Of a stretch of 64,000 bases of DNA, positions 1 through 11,875 are shown in pieces. The position numbers and the translations under genes were made by a program. Numbering within the stretch: the stretch's first letter is position 1; each line of letters starts with the position of its first letter. Under the pieces are notes generated by a model, which worked only from the letters and a program-made list of their open reading frames with translations, had not been told where the DNA came from and did no database searches. The DNA is from Cordylochernes scorpioides (Eukaryota > Arthropoda > Arachnida > Pseudoscorpiones > Chernetidae), in the NCBI GenBank assembly GCA_030710605.1, contig CP092879.1, positions 40,052,842-40,116,841 on the forward strand. The letters run 5' to 3'.

Positions 1-593
1 ATAAGGTCCTCTTATCTTATCTGCAATATAGTTGTATTGTTCGAAGCACATATACTGACAGTGCCCAAAGTTGAACACACTGTATAGTGTCTGAAATATC
101 TTTGGCCCCTTCGGATACCAACCTTCGCTTCATTCTAGAGAGGCGTTAGTTTTCACTAAGGTTGGCTTCTGCTATGACTATAAATAAGGCTCAAGGACAA
201 ACCTTGGCTACAAGAGCCTGTGTTTACGCACGGACAACATTATGTGGCTTTTTCAAGTGTGCGAACATTGGATAGCATACATGTAAAGATGACCCATATC
301 TTCTGCTCCTTCAGATTTCAGTCTTCCATTCATTCTGAAGAGGCATCGGTTTTCACTAAAGTTGGCTTTTGCTATGACTATAAATAATATTTGGGTTCTT
401 GCTACAAGAGCCTGTGTTTATGCATGCAAAATCAAAGTTGTATTTAAACAACAATCAACCTTGTAAATTTGATTTTTAAAATGGTCGAATTATCGAAAGT
501 GTCGAATTATCGATAGTGTCGAATTACAGTTTGTTTATTTATTTTTTAATAAGGTCCTCTTATCTTATCTGCAATATAGTTGTATTGTTCGAA
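1..593. repeat. Direct repeat pair bounding inverted minisatellite units
   Basis: A 45-bp sequence starting ataaggtcctcttatc at 1-45 recurs at 549-593. Between the copies, about 46-480 is the reverse complement of the 290-bp tandem unit found at 5,605-7,276: it shares the 'cagtgtgttcaactttggg' and 'aaacacaggctcttgtagc' segments. The stretch looks like an edge of a larger Helitron-like element that begins outside the window. No coding potential is seen. Confidence 0.6.
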
Positions 594-1171
594 ATTTTAT
601 TTTCTAATTTGTTAATTTTTTCTTTTTTTTTCACTCTAATAATATTTATTTAAATCTGATAATTTTTATTTAATGCAATTTATTTAATAATTTATTTAAT
701 CCAATGTCTATAGTTTCTTCCCTGAAATTGCTTACCAAACATGAGTCAGTGTTTCCTCAGTGTTAACAGTTGGAGTGTTAGAATGCGGAGAAGCAAAATA
801 ACTCCCTACTGAATTTCTAAATAGTCTTACTCCCAGAGGAATGCATCCACACCAGTTAAACTCTAGGTTGGTGCTATTGTTATGCTTCTGAGAAGTTTTA
901 ATCCTAAGCAGGGTCTTTGAAAATGGTACACGTGTGGTGATACTGTGCATGTGCTCTCATGTCCTTAAAGTAGTGTAGTTCTGTTGTTTGCACTTTCATT
1001 TTCTGATTTGTTAAAATTTTTCTTCTATAGTTTCTCACCTGCGGGTCCTTCGGGTAAACCTGGGTCGTTGCCCGGGTCACTCGGCTATTTATATCTATAT
1101 ATATCTATACTTTTAAAGTCTCTGCAGGCCCTTTGGGTAAACCCTGGGCGTTGCCCGGATCACTCGGCTAG
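594..1171 (+). mobile_element. Helitron-like element, 3' part with two tandem 3' termini
   Basis: Two hairpin-type 3' ends lie in tandem. The first, near 1,038-1,087, has a tgggtcgttgcccggg hairpin and ends ctcggcta. The second, near 1,122-1,171, has a ctgggcgttgcccgg hairpin and ends CTAG followed by T. A short GC-rich hairpin just before CTAG(T) is the hallmark of Helitron 3' ends. The segment 720-1,060 is reverse-complementary to 4,360-4,620, so the same family occurs inverted there. The 5' end is not recognised; no Rep/helicase is present, so the copy is non-autonomous. Confidence 0.55.
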
Positions 1172-1423
1172 TTAATATGATATTAATGTTAATTCATATA
1201 ATTTTAATAAAGTATATTTCATGAGCATTATATATTTATAAGATATTTTTATTTAATATTTGAATTAAATAGTTATTAAACAAATTAAAACTTATAATGA
1301 AAATATGAAAAGTTAATATTTGGGAGCCGCTACATATCTTTATCTTTATTAAACTTAATCTCGAGCTTTCGGGCATCTCTGTCCTTCTACAGGAGTACAT
1401 AGAGACATATAAATGCCGTTAAA

Positions 1424-2148
1424 ATGCTAACTGATTTATATATACATTCAAATATGAAGATATATTTTGCATATGGAACACACATCAAAATCAAAGAAGG
1501 AGCAGGACAGATTTCGTCAAACTTCACTTGTGAACTGACAGCTATCTGGAAAGCCCTTGATGTATGCCTTAACCAACCATCCCTGCATCAAGCAGAAGGA
1601 ATTTTAATATAAAGCGACTCAATATCCGCTCTAAAAGCAATTAAGAAGGGGGCAATACTAAGATCACACAGAAAATACACTCGTTACTTACCCAACTGGA
1701 ACCATTGGAGAAGAACTGCATTCTACAATGGATTCCTGCCCATGTTGGGATCGGGGGTAATGAAATGGAATTTTAATTGGCAAAGGAAGCCAGAAAATTG
1801 AGCCAAAGGAAAGAACAAATGTTATTATTTGACGCTTTGTCAAAATACAAGAAAATAAACAAAAAATAAGAAAAGATCAGAATGCGAAATAAACTCTGAG
1901 AGAAAAATGACAAAACTATAGCAAGACTTAGAACAAAACACTATGAAGGAATGACAATACATCCAGATGTCAAAATAACCTATAGGACATGCAACAACTG
2001 TCCTGGTGTGGAACTAACACCTACCCACATATTTTCGTACCCAGCAATGGCCGCAGCCTTGCAGAAAATTGGCATAGACCCAGAGCAGCAGCTTTACACA
2101 CCCAAGATAGTGGACATTGCTGCTGATGTGATGCATGGAGACATCTGA
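1424..2148 (+). pseudogene. Non-LTR retrotransposon RNase H / 3' end fragment
   Basis: The sequence reads through stops and frameshifts as the end of a non-LTR retrotransposon ORF2. An RNase H-like segment has CELTAIWKAL followed by SDSISALKAI, then an IQWIPAHVG-type segment with GNEM. A C-terminal tail follows with RTCNNCPGVELTPTHIF. The tail after RNase H is a cysteine/histidine segment typical of arthropod elements with an RNase H domain. There is at least one in-frame stop after EGILI and several frame changes. The fragment is followed by a CAA-rich tail at about 2,166-2,186, which fits the 3' simple-repeat tail of a 5'-truncated insertion. Not functional. Confidence 0.7.
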
Positions 2149-2165
2149 GACTCTTTATTGGACAC

Positions 2166-2187
2166 GACAACAACAACAACAACAACG
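2166..2187 (+). repeat. (ACA)n 3' tail of non-LTR fragment
   Basis: A run of acaacaacaacaacaac directly follows the degraded RNase H reading frame. It is best read as the microsatellite tail left by target-primed reverse transcription. Confidence 0.55.
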
Positions 2188-2339
2188 GCATTCCAGAGTA
2201 AAATAAATTATCAGAGATAGATACATATTTTTCAAATGAATTGAAATGAATATAATCGACACTGAGAGAGAGTTGAATTAAAAAAAATAGAAATTTATTA
2301 TCTTCGAAAACAAACCGTATCTAAAATATCATTTTTTAT

Positions 2340-2735
2340 GCTACATGTTTAATTTGCATTTACCTATTTTACATATCTCTGATTGTATTCAAAAATCGTC
2401 AACCGATTCTTCTACTTTTGGCGAAGTGGTGTTTATTAATTTGTTATTTTATATTATTGAGGTTCTTTCCTGGTATTCAAAAAGGAAAAATACGTGTCGA
2501 TCAGGTATATTTTTCAATTTATCAAACAATTTGGCCGCTGAATCTCTGATTCTGGTAGAGCGCCATCTGGCGAATAAAATTGTAACTAAAATCAATTTCG
2601 AATTTTTAATTATTTTCCACAAAGATTCCCATTGCATCCTGAACACAATGGTGTTTACCGCATTGCTCTAGCGCAAATATTCGCGGAATTATTAATTTTT
2701 AAAATAGTGCGGGACTTTTGGATCACCCTGTATAT
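2340..2735 (+). mobile_element. Tc1/mariner-superfamily terminal fragment
   Basis: The right end reads gtgcgggacttttggatcac followed by cctgtatat. The whole 390-bp stretch is an inverted copy of 56,315-56,710, the 3' end of the transposon at 56.3-58.5 kb. Open frames on both strands here are conserved only because the DNA is repeated; neither resembles a transposase. I read it as a terminal, non-coding remnant. Confidence 0.6.
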
Positions 2736-3535
2736 ATAATGGAATAAAATATAATAATGTATTTCTAAAAATTCAAATTGAATTTTAATATTTCAAAATC
2801 TATTCTTTAAAATTCAAAAGCATCTGCTGAAAATATATAATATATTGCATTTATATATTTGTATTGAATATAAAATACAAATTTAAATTATAAAAAATAC
2901 AAATATTTCATTATAATAGTGTCACAATATAATTAAATTAACAAAATATAAATAGACATATATAATATCTAAAAGAAAGCAATAAATCCAATTTATTTTG
3001 ACCGAATAAAGAATTATTCTATGAAATAAAAAATCATAGAGTATATCGCCAGGAAGAAATGGCCAGTGCTATCAGTCGTTTCCTGCGATATGGCTAGCGG
3101 GAAAGAAAGATAGCCTCTAAGGATTGAGAAGTCATTTGCTGGGGATAAAATAAAGGAAATTAATGCTGATTAGGATTATAAATGATATTTTCTTCAAGAA
3201 TATTCTTTACGGAAAATAATACCCTCTTCTTTAATATGCAATTTATTTTATATAAAAATACATTTCCATATATCAACATTTTCCAAATTTTGCATTAAGA
3301 TTTCATTTTAGTACGCTTGTTTTACTATATATCTATTCATTTATCAATATTCTTTTCAGAGAAAAATATTATATTAATTTTAACTTTTGACCATTTGAAA
3401 TTTTATAAGAGGGAGGAATTTACTAGTGTTCATTTTTGCTTTTCTTTTATAATATTATACGAATTATCACAGAAAGTATTCAACTAAAATTACAACATTT
3501 ATGTAAAGATAAAGGCTGCCTGGCCGACATTAATA
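2736..3535. other. AT-rich gene-free stretch
   Basis: Very AT-rich DNA with no ORF, repeat border or RNA motif that I can support. Confidence 0.6.
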
Positions 3536-3538
3536 GTT

Positions 3539-3650
3539 CTTCAAATTAAAGATACTTCGTCGAGTGAATCTTTTTTAAGATTTAAATATTCATGTCGAAA
3601 CGTCGATGCAATAAAAATATTTACTGGTCGAAGTATCTTTAATTTGAATA
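3539..3650. repeat. Small inverted repeat (hairpin element)
   Basis: The arm ttcaaattaaagatacttcg at about 3,540 is mirrored by cgaagtatctttaatttgaa at about 3,630. The arms flank about 70 bp. This resembles a small foldback MITE. Confidence 0.6.
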
Positions 3651-3839
3651 AACATTTATGTATTTATTTCAACATCAAAGCTCTATATCCCGTAAGATAT
3701 ACTGGCGTACTGTAATTTCATTTTCTTGTGATCATATTTTAATACTTTACATATAATCTTTCGTTTGCAAAATTGGAAAAAGATAGCCTTTGTGACTCAT
3801 GTTCTACCAGGGAGATGTAGATATAAACATCCATATATA

Positions 3840-4045
3840 TAAATTTATGGAAGCAAAGGTCGCCTCTCCCGTCAAAATAAACGTCAAAATCTGACGCCAT
3901 CTATTGACCGTCGCCGCAACTAGCGGCATCGTGTCGGTGACAAAGCCACAACACCAACTTTGGCAAACTGATAAGCGTCCACCTAGAGACCATGGTTTCG
4001 GGGCTAATGGCCCTCGTCAGTACAGATTTTTCATCTATATATAAA
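3840..4045. repeat. Unclassified moderately GC-rich segment
   Basis: The segment between two copies of 'atatataaatttgtaag/atggaagcaaag'-like sequence stands out from the AT-rich surroundings (gacgccatctattgaccg, cggggctaatggccctcgtc). No ORF is present. It is probably a dispersed repeat, but I do not recognise the family. Confidence 0.3.
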
Positions 4046-4049
4046 TTTG

Positions 4050-4180
4050 TAAGTGCAAAGTCGAACTGCTTTTCACATTTTAGACATGTGGTGCACTTAC
4101 AGTTAAAGTAGTCGCCTACTTCTGTTCACCTGTATCATGGCCTGTACCACGTGTACTAGGGCTAAGCAAAAATAGATATA
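4050..4180. repeat. Dispersed repeat, inverted copy at 7,590-7,715
   Basis: The segment with gcaaagtcgaactgcttttc, acatgtggtg and acgtgtactaggg is present in reverse complement at 7,590-7,715. The two copies bracket the minisatellite-rich block between them. Confidence 0.6.
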
Positions 4181-4194
4181 AATATATTAAAAAC

Positions 4195-4276
4195 AAAAAG
4201 GCATATCGTGACCACGTTCACATGAACTTTTTAGATGGCAGAGCGCCATGTGAACGTGGTCAGGATATGCCTTTTT
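4195..4276. repeat. Palindromic hairpin MITE
   Basis: Near-perfect inverted arms of about 30 bp start aaaaaggcatatc and include gaccacgttcacatg. They enclose a loop of about 22 bp. The aaaaaggcatat termini match those of the foldback MITEs at 19,993, 22,934 and their mirror copies. Confidence 0.65.
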
Positions 4277-4322
4277 TGATTTCAAATAATACATACCTAA
4301 CCTTTTTTTTATTATTTTATTA

Positions 4323-5600
4323 CTAGCCGAGTGACCCGGGCAACGCCCCGGGTTTACTCGAAGGGCCCGCAGGTGAGAAACTATAGGCATTGGTTCCTAT
4401 GCCTAAAAATTATTTAAAATGAAAAAAGAAGAAAAATACTAACAAATCAGAAAATAAAAGTGCAAACAACACATCTACACTACTTCAAGAACATGAGAGC
4501 ACATGCACTGTGTAACCATACGTGTACCATTCGTAAAGACCCTGCTTAGGATTAAAATATCTCCGAAGCATAACAATACAACCAACTCATGTTTGCTAAG
4601 CAATTTCAGGAAAGAAACTATAGGCATTAGTTGAAGAGTTTAAATAAATATATTTTGAGTGAAAAAATGACACAAATCAGCAAATAAAATTGCAAAAAAT
4701 GCTACTATATCGCAGATAAGACAACATATAAAAGGAATGAAAATATTTAAAGGACCTCATTAAAACTACATTTCTAGTTTTATATATACAATATAACCTC
4801 GATAATTCGACCCTGTTTTGTTGTCTTGACCTACAGCCTATCATATAACAAAGTGTAATTCAACACTATCGATAATTCGACCATTTTAAATTTCAACAAT
4901 TGTTTGTTGCTCAAATATAACTTCACTGCTAAAAAGGTATTACAGAGAAAATGGCTGACATTGTAAATGTACAAAATGTATGTATAGAGCAGGGGAATAA
5001 TAAATAAAGACCAAAATCAAATTAATTGATAATAAATAGATTATTGCCAAAAAAAAAAAATACAAAAAATATTTTTTTCTCCTTTCTTATCTTCACTCAA
5101 TCATATTAGAGTGTCAAGCTTGTAAAGCTTGAAATTAACAACCATCACGATTGGGTGAAGTAGAATGCGTCTGCCTTTGTCATCAAGACTGGGAGCACTA
5201 CTCAGTGGTAGGCCACTGACTTAGCTCCAAAAGAATGTATCCCTGGATTAGGAGCCCTTACAAGGTACTATCAGCCGGGCCAGCTGAGCCCAGGTTTTTT
5301 TTAGTGAGCTTGTTACTGCTCCCCCTCCTCCTTTTTCATCCTGGCTTGGGACCGGCAAAGGCGGAGTTTTTTTCTTTCAGGTGAGAAACTTTAGGCATTG
5401 GTGAAAAGTGTAAATATATATTCTGGAAATGAAAAAAAAAGGATAAAATAAATCAGAATATAAATTTACAAACTATATTTCAGAGGAGACGATTTATAAT
5501 AGGAATTCATTTAAATGACCTCATTAAAAACTACATTTTATATATACTTGGGTTCAACTTTACATGTATGCTATCCAAAGTTCGCACACTTGAAAAAGTC
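4323..5600 (-). mobile_element. Helitron-like element, 3' end at 4,323, non-autonomous
   Basis: On the minus strand the element ends in a hairpin (cccggggcgttgcccggg) and then CTAG at 4,326-4,323, followed by T. This is the Helitron 3' signature. The subterminal 300 bp match 720-1,060 in reverse. The interior has repeated 'gtgagaaactataggcattgg' modules, and the 290-bp tandem array at 5,605-7,276 lies directly beyond. A GC-richer block of unknown origin is at 5,150-5,370. The 5' end is not identified and no helicase gene is present. Confidence 0.5.
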
Positions 5601-5604
5601 ACAT

Positions 5605-7276
5605 AAAGTCGACTGTGCGTAAACACAGGCTCTTGTAGCAAAGGTTTGGCCTTGAGCCCTCTTTTTAGTCATATATTTCAGACATTATACAGTGTGTTCA
5701 ACTTTGGGTACTGTCAGTATATGTGCTTCAAGGACATGAGAGCACATGCGCTAGAACACCATACCTGTTCCATCGCAAAGATCCTATAGGCCTTGGTGAA
5801 AGTGTAAATAAATATTTTGGAAATGAAAAAAAAATTGCAGATATGACAACATATTAAAGGAATAAATTCATTTTAAAGACCTCATTAAAAACAAAAAGTC
5901 GTCTGTGCGTAAACACAGGCTCTTGTAGCAAAGGTTTGGCCTTGAGCCCTCTTTATAGTCATATATTTCAGACATTATACAGTGTGTTCAACTTTGGGTA
6001 CTGTCAGTATATGTGCTTCAAGGACATGAGAGCACATGCGCTAGAACACCATACCTGTTCCATCGCAAAGATCCTATAGGCATTGGTGAAAGTGTAAATA
6101 AATATTTTGGAAATGAAAAAAAAAATTGCAGATATGACAACATATTAAAGGAATAAATTCATTTAAAAGACCTCATTAAAAACAATAATTCTATATTTTA
6201 TATATACAATATAATCTAATTAATTCAACACACGATAATTCGACCATTTTTGGATGTCTCGACCTACGGCCTATCATATGACAAACTAATTCGACACTTT
6301 CGATAATTCAACTATTTTGGAAAATCAAATTTCAACAGTTGATATTTGTCTAAAACCACTATTATTAACAACATATTAGACTGCAGAGTGCAAAAATGTA
6401 GAAAAGTGTATGTATATAATTGTATGCATATATTTGTATTTGTATTTTGTATTTGGCCTTGAGTCCTCTTTATAGTCATATATTTCAGACATTATACAGT
6501 GTGTTCAACTTTGGGTACTGTCAGTATATGTGCTTCAAGGACATGAGAGCACATGCGCTAGAACACCATACCTGTTCCATCGCAAAGATCATATAGGCAT
6601 TGGTGAAAGTGTAAATAAATATTTTGGAAATGAAAAAAAATTGCAGATATGACAACATATTAAAGGAATAAATTCATTTAAAAGACCTCATTAAAAACAT
6701 AAAGTCGTCTGTGCGTAAACACAGGCTCTTGTAGCAAAGGTTTGACCTTGAACCCTCTTTATAGTCATATATTTCAGACATTATACAGTGTGTTCAACTT
6801 TGGGTACTGTCAGTATATGTGCTTCAAGGACATGAGAGCACATGCGCTAGAACACCATACCTGTTCCATCGCAAAGATCCTATAGGCATTGGTGAAAGTG
6901 TAAATAAATATTTTGGAAATGAAAAAAAAAATTGGCAGATATGACAACATATTAAAGGAATAAATTCATTTAAAATACCTCATTAAAAACATAAAGTCGT
7001 CTGTGCGTAAACACAGGCTCTTGTAGCAAAGGTTTGGCCTTGAGCCCTCTTTATAGTCATATATTTCAGACATTATACAGTGTGTTCAACTTTGGGTACT
7101 GTCAGTATATGTGCTTCAAGGACATGAGAGCACATGCGCTAGAACACCATACCTGTTCCATCGCAAAGATCCTATAGGCATTGGTGAAAGTGTAAATAAA
7201 TATTTTGGAAATGAAAAAAAATTGCAGATATGACAACATATTAAAGGAATAAATTCATTTAAAAGACCTCATTAAA
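5605..7276. repeat. Tandem array, about 290-bp unit with higher-order structure
   Basis: Units start near aaagtcg(t/a)ctgtgcgtaa at 5,605, 5,895, 6,701 and 6,993, and a partial one starts near 6,454. Each contains cattatacagtgtgttcaac, gcacatgcgctagaacacc and tataggcattggtgaaagtg. A 270-290-bp spacer with 'ataattcgaccatttttgg' follows the second and the last unit (6,185-6,453 and 7,277-7,570), so unit-unit-spacer repeats as a larger block. There is no coding potential. Confidence 0.8.
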
Positions 7277-7570
7277 AACAACAATTCTATATTTTTATAT
7301 ATACAATATAATCTAATTAATTCAACACACGATAATTCGACCATTTTTGGATGTCTCGACCTACGGCCTATCATATGACAAACTAATTCGACACTTTCGA
7401 TAATTCAACTATTTTGGAAAATCAAATTTCAACAGTTGATATTTGTCCAAAACCCCTATTATTAACAACATATTAGACTGCAGAGTGCAAAAATGTAGAA
7501 AGTGTATGTATATAATTGTATGCATATATCTGTATGTGAATAATTGTATGCAAATAATTGTATGTATAGA
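7277..7570. repeat. Second copy of the array spacer
   Basis: Near-identical to 6,185-6,453, including cacacgataattcgaccatt and cctacggcctatcatatgac. It ends in an ATGTATATAATTGT-like microsatellite. Confidence 0.7.
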
Positions 7571-7825
7571 TCAATGAGTAAAATAATTTTTTTTTTGCTT
7601 ATCCCTAGTACACGTGGTACAGGCCTTGATAATCATGGTGGGTAGAGTAGGCGACTGCTTTAACTGTAAGTACACCACATGTCTAAACATGTGAAAAGCA
7701 GTTCGACTTTGCATTTTCAAATTTGCCAGAGCCCCGTTTGATTACTTGCGCTTGCTGGTGGGGTTGGACTTTTGCAAGAATCGGAAGCCATTGGAGCATT
7801 TTTTTTTAATTTTTCAGAAAAAAGT

Positions 7826-7901
7826 GCCCAATGCGGGAATCGAACCCGGGTCGTAGCGGTCGAAAACCAACGGCTTAGACCATCCTTCCACCAACCCCCA
7901 G
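7826..7901 (-). tRNA. tRNA-like pseudogene or tRNA-derived SINE head
   Basis: On the minus strand the sequence has a perfect RNA polymerase III B box (ggttcgattcc), an A-box-like segment (tggtctaagccg), and a T loop TTCGATT with a 4-of-5 paired stem. The anticodon-loop-like ttttcga would read UUC. The acceptor ends pair poorly and a T-run follows, so this is a degenerate tRNA or the tRNA-derived head of a SINE rather than a working tRNA. Confidence 0.5.
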
Positions 7902-7989
7902 TAAAATAAGTAAGTAAAAAGAAGACCAAAAATAAGTGATAATAATTTATTGAATAACAAATAAAATAAAAAATCTTTCAGGTGAAAAT

Positions 7990-9000
7990 TATAGGCATTG
8001 GTAAAAAAGTAAACAAGAGAAATAGCAATTGGGGTTTTGTGTCTGCGGCGAGTCATATTAGCACCCTAGCTGTTAGGGGAGTGAGTCTTCCACGGCCTTT
8101 TCGAGGCATGACATAAGACGCTGAAAAAAAAGGTAAAATAAGAACCAAGCAGAGGAAAACTATAAAACTGAAAGCCAGGACAGGCATAAAAAGAAAATTC
8201 CAAGCATGTGAGGAAACAATTGATGAAAAAAAAAAAGGATTCCAAAAAAATACTGCAAAAAAGAAACCAGACACAAAAAGCAACAATTGAGTACACAAAT
8301 ACAGCATCAGCCTATTTATGAGAAGAAAAAAAAAACGACAGACACAAAAATGGAGCTAAATTTAAATGAAAAACTATAACAGATCAAGTAATCAAATCAG
8401 GCATTAAGAAAGATACTGTAAAAAAGAAAATCAGACACAAAAATCAGACAAAAGAATAAATGAGATTTTATTCTTTAGTTCATTTATTAAATGAGACACA
8501 AAAATGGAGCTAAATTCAAATGAAAAACTATAACAAATTAATAAAAAAATAAGACCTAATCCAAATGTCACCATCATCAGACAAAAGAAAAAATGAGATT
8601 TTATTCTTTCGTTCATTTATTCTTTTGTCTGATGCTGTTGCTGAAACGTCACACACTATTAAATTATTTGGATTAGGTCTTATTAATGAGAAAAAAAGAT
8701 GCCGAAGAGAGATGAAAAGATGCCAAAAAAGATAACCAGATACAAAAATTGTGCTAAATTCAAATGAAAAACTATAACAAACACTTATAAAAGATAATTA
8801 TATAGAATAAAAGTAATAATTCAATCTACAATTCGAAAAATAATATAACCTCAGCCTATTTATGAGAAAAAAAAAAAACGTTGCCAAAGACATTAGGAAA
8901 GATACTGCAAATAGAAAACATACACAAAAATTGAGCTCTATTTAAATGAAAAACTATAACAAAGTACTTACAAATTATAATCATTATCAAATGAATCAGA
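7990..9000. repeat. Low-complexity region with repeated modules and a hairpin
   Basis: Modules such as tgaaaaactataacaa and gacacaaaaatggagctaaa recur near 8,340, 8,500, 8,740 and 8,930. A clear hairpin with arms catcagacaaaaga / tcttttgtctgatg lies at about 8,573-8,634. Apparent ORFs on the minus strand are low-complexity and not credible. Confidence 0.5.
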
Positions 9001-9011
9001 AATATATATTA

Positions 9012-9045
9012 TAAATAGCGAACCCGGCCACGCGTTGCTGTGGCT
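9012..9045 (-). mobile_element. Decayed Helitron 3' end
   Basis: On the minus strand, ccacagcaacgcgtggccgg and then gttcgctat resembles the hairpin-plus-CTAG end of Helitrons, but the final CTAG is degraded. This is a remnant only. Confidence 0.3.
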
Positions 9046-9828
9046 AAATTGTAATATGTTAAATTAACATTATACTAAACTATTCAGTACAGTAAAGTTA
9101 ATATTCACTTATAAAGATAAAAATGTTTTAGCCGATCTAAAGCCCTACGGGATTGAGAATGGAACGTTACGTTAAAAATTTGAAAGAGATTTTTTATATA
9201 TATCGATAATATAGCCCTTCATTGTAATCATTGATTATAATCACTGCATTAATAAATGTCAGTGAACTCGTTTATATGTATTGTTTTTTGTTTTCGAGAT
9301 ATTCTAATAGAACGTTCTAACATTTTCTGTTAAATATTAATATATGCACAAACACAGAATATAATAACTATGTCTTAATTTCGCTATAATTATTGTTATG
9401 AATATTATTCTAAAATAATTCACCAGAAATCGTCCTGATAGTATACTAAACAACTTCCCAAAGTTTCATGGCAAACATCTAAAATAAAATAATACTTTTA
9501 ATACTTTGCTACAATATTAAAAAGAGGGGGGCTTAGGTGTTTAAAATGTAAAATGTGCTCTAAATAGTATTACATAGAGCCCTCATAACAAACATATTTA
9601 AAATAAACCAATCAAAATATAATAATGCTGTAAAAACAGACCTTTCTACAATAAAATAAAAGAAACGAAAATAAAAAAAAGACACCCACGCTGAGCCTCG
9701 AACCTAGGTTTGTTTCAAATTTTATTAAAAAATTCTGTATGTTAATTTTTATTTTAAAAAGCCTACATTTTAAATAAAATAATATTTTAAATAATTTGCT
9801 ACAATAATATAAAAGAAATGAAAAAAAA
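9046..9828. other. AT-rich gene-free stretch
   Basis: No ORF is supported. A B-box-like sequence (ggttcgaggct) followed by a T-run lies on the minus strand near 9,670-9,718. It could be a fragment of another tRNA-derived repeat, but this is weak. Confidence 0.4.
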
Positions 9829-10265
9829 TTTAATCTACCAGAACGCTTCTCAGGGCTCTAATACTGTATTGGACGATTCTGCATATATACGCAGCATTGA
9901 AGGGTGGAATCTTAGAAATGGTTTTCAAGAAAACTATGGACATAAGCTTATAGGAAAGTAGAATTACAAACCTTTATATTAAGACAAAGCAATAACGCGC
10001 CATCTATACATATAAAATGAAAAGATTTAAGCACGAATGTTTCTTTAATACATAATGCAAACTTCTACTGTCCTTACTATGATGAAAAAAATATATTGGG
10101 AGGTCTTGGCTCATCAGTTATGAACCCGCTAACGAAATTAAATTGGCAAAACCGCTAAGAGGGTCACCACTGATGAGCCAAGAGCCCTCCTAATATATTA
10201 TTTCATCGCAGTAAGGACAATAGAAGTTTTTATTCTGTATTAAAGAAACAATTCGGGCATTAAAC
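9829..10265. repeat. R-repeat cluster at the left palindrome border
   Basis: Contains R-family sequence in both orientations (cttggctcatcagt, cactgatgagccaag, cttactgcgatg-like ends). The first copy is cut at 9,829, where palindrome homology begins. The mirror copy is at 51,290-51,722. Confidence 0.75.
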
Positions 10266-10477
10266 CTTTATATAATCCATATGTATATATAATAGGACCT
10301 CTCATGAAAGATAGCCAAACATAAGAATATGTTTAGGAAATAATAGAGAAACCGTACCTATATCAATATGAAAAAAAAAAGATAAAAGTATTTAAAAGAA
10401 AAAAAGTTTGTATTAAAATGCACTAAAAGTTTAAAAATAAATATTTAACAGCTACCGCCATTATCCAATTAGATCTA

Positions 10478-10820
10478 CGAGGGCCATCCAATAAATAAGT
10501 TTCCCTATTTTTTAACAAATAAACAACATTATTTACAATTATGCAGTTATTTTATATTCATTATACAACTCATTGACTACTTCTCTACATAATCACCATT
10601 TTTGTCTAAACATTTTTGGTACCGTCGTAGCAATTTTTTGATACCACTGTTGTACCAAGCCGTGTCCTGTCTTCGTATATGAGCGCGTACGAGTAGCGTG
10701 ATTTTGAAGGTCACGCGCTTCTAACACACCCTAGTGATCATTTCTTACACTACTAACTAAATTTAACAACTTTTCGTTCGCAGAAAAAAATAGGGAAACT
10801 TATTTATTGGATGGCCCTCG
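10478..10820 (-). mobile_element. Mariner-type MITE with transposase C-terminal remnant
   Basis: A 343-bp element flanked by TA. It has terminal inverted repeats cgagggccatccaataaata / tatttattggatggccctcg. On the minus strand 10,665-10,577 reads as the end of a mariner transposase (KCLDKNGDYVEK then stop). It is therefore an internal-deletion derivative of a mariner element, not an unrelated MITE. The mirror copy is 50,731-51,073. Confidence 0.8.
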
Positions 10821-10822
10821 TA

Positions 10823-11875
10823 TATGAGTAAAAAAGCGGTGGAAGACGATTATCATATATTGAGGGAAGAGGTGGTGGTGGTGTCTTGTCCATCCATGGA
10901 AAGGGAGGTGCCCCGCTATTCTTTTATATCACCTTACCAAAATAAAAGGGTCACGTTCATGATGAAAAATGAGAACACGTTCTGGTTTATTCTACAACAT
11001 AAAGGAAACCACTGAACAAAAACCATCTACCTTTCAAGTCGTGTAACAATATAGATTTGAACTTTATTTGTTAAATTATGTTGATATTCTGGTTATATGT
11101 GAGGCGAAATAGAAAAACTCTCATCTAAAATGTTCAGTATTGTTTATCAAATTATTTATTTATTCTAGAAATAACTGTGTAGATAATAAATATTAAGTTC
11201 TTATTCTAAGAAGCATTTTGTTGAAACATCCAAAGAACGTTTAAGACAAATCCATTGGGATTCATTCTATCAGGATTCCCTTTCTTGGGATGAACTGTCT
11301 TGGAAACCATTGACTCTTCAATATATATGAATCAATGTGTTTTTCTTACAAAATATATTTTATATATATTTTTAATATATTCATAACTTTCTAGGTGGTG
11401 TCTTGCCCACATGGAAGGGGGGTGTCATTGCCCCGTTAGTCAGCCACATTTCAGAGTTCCCTGTTCACGGTACCGTAGCGGCTCGGGGTTAACGACACCG
11501 TACTTCGCCCTACAGGGCAGTCCTAAGGTAAAAGGTAAAATACTTGCTAATCAATCGCATCAGTACATTCATCACAATAATCATAAACAGAAGTGCAATA
11601 GCGTATTCCACTTACCAATTTTGTATTCATAAGTCAAGCTGTCCTTTTATTTTAGCTTCAGATTCACCGGTAAAAACATATCGAAGGAATCCTGATAAAG
11701 AACTTGTTATTGAAAACTTGCTTCTCAGATGTATAAAAAAGAGAAATGTCACAAATATATTAAGCATTGTGTTTTAGAAATACATTTTTAGAGCATAAAG
11801 ACTCATAGTTATTTAGCATGAAATGAGCGCATATATTTAATATATATATACTAGAATTAATTATTAGAATATATA
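10823..11875. other. Gene-free stretch between MITE and mariner
   Basis: Two short G-rich segments (gtggtggtgtcttgtcc near 10,873 and ggtggtgtcttgcccacatg near 11,395) are related to each other. Short ORFs here have no recognisable domain. The mirror is 49,684-50,730. Confidence 0.45.

Noticed and set aside
2345..2671. 108-codon open frame, with a similar one at 56,377-56,631
   Set aside because: Both lie in the non-coding end of a Tc1/mariner-superfamily element; neither strand resembles a transposase.
8053..8307. Phe/Leu-rich minus-strand frames that could be read as membrane proteins
   Set aside because: Arise from A-rich low-complexity repeats; no start context or domain support.
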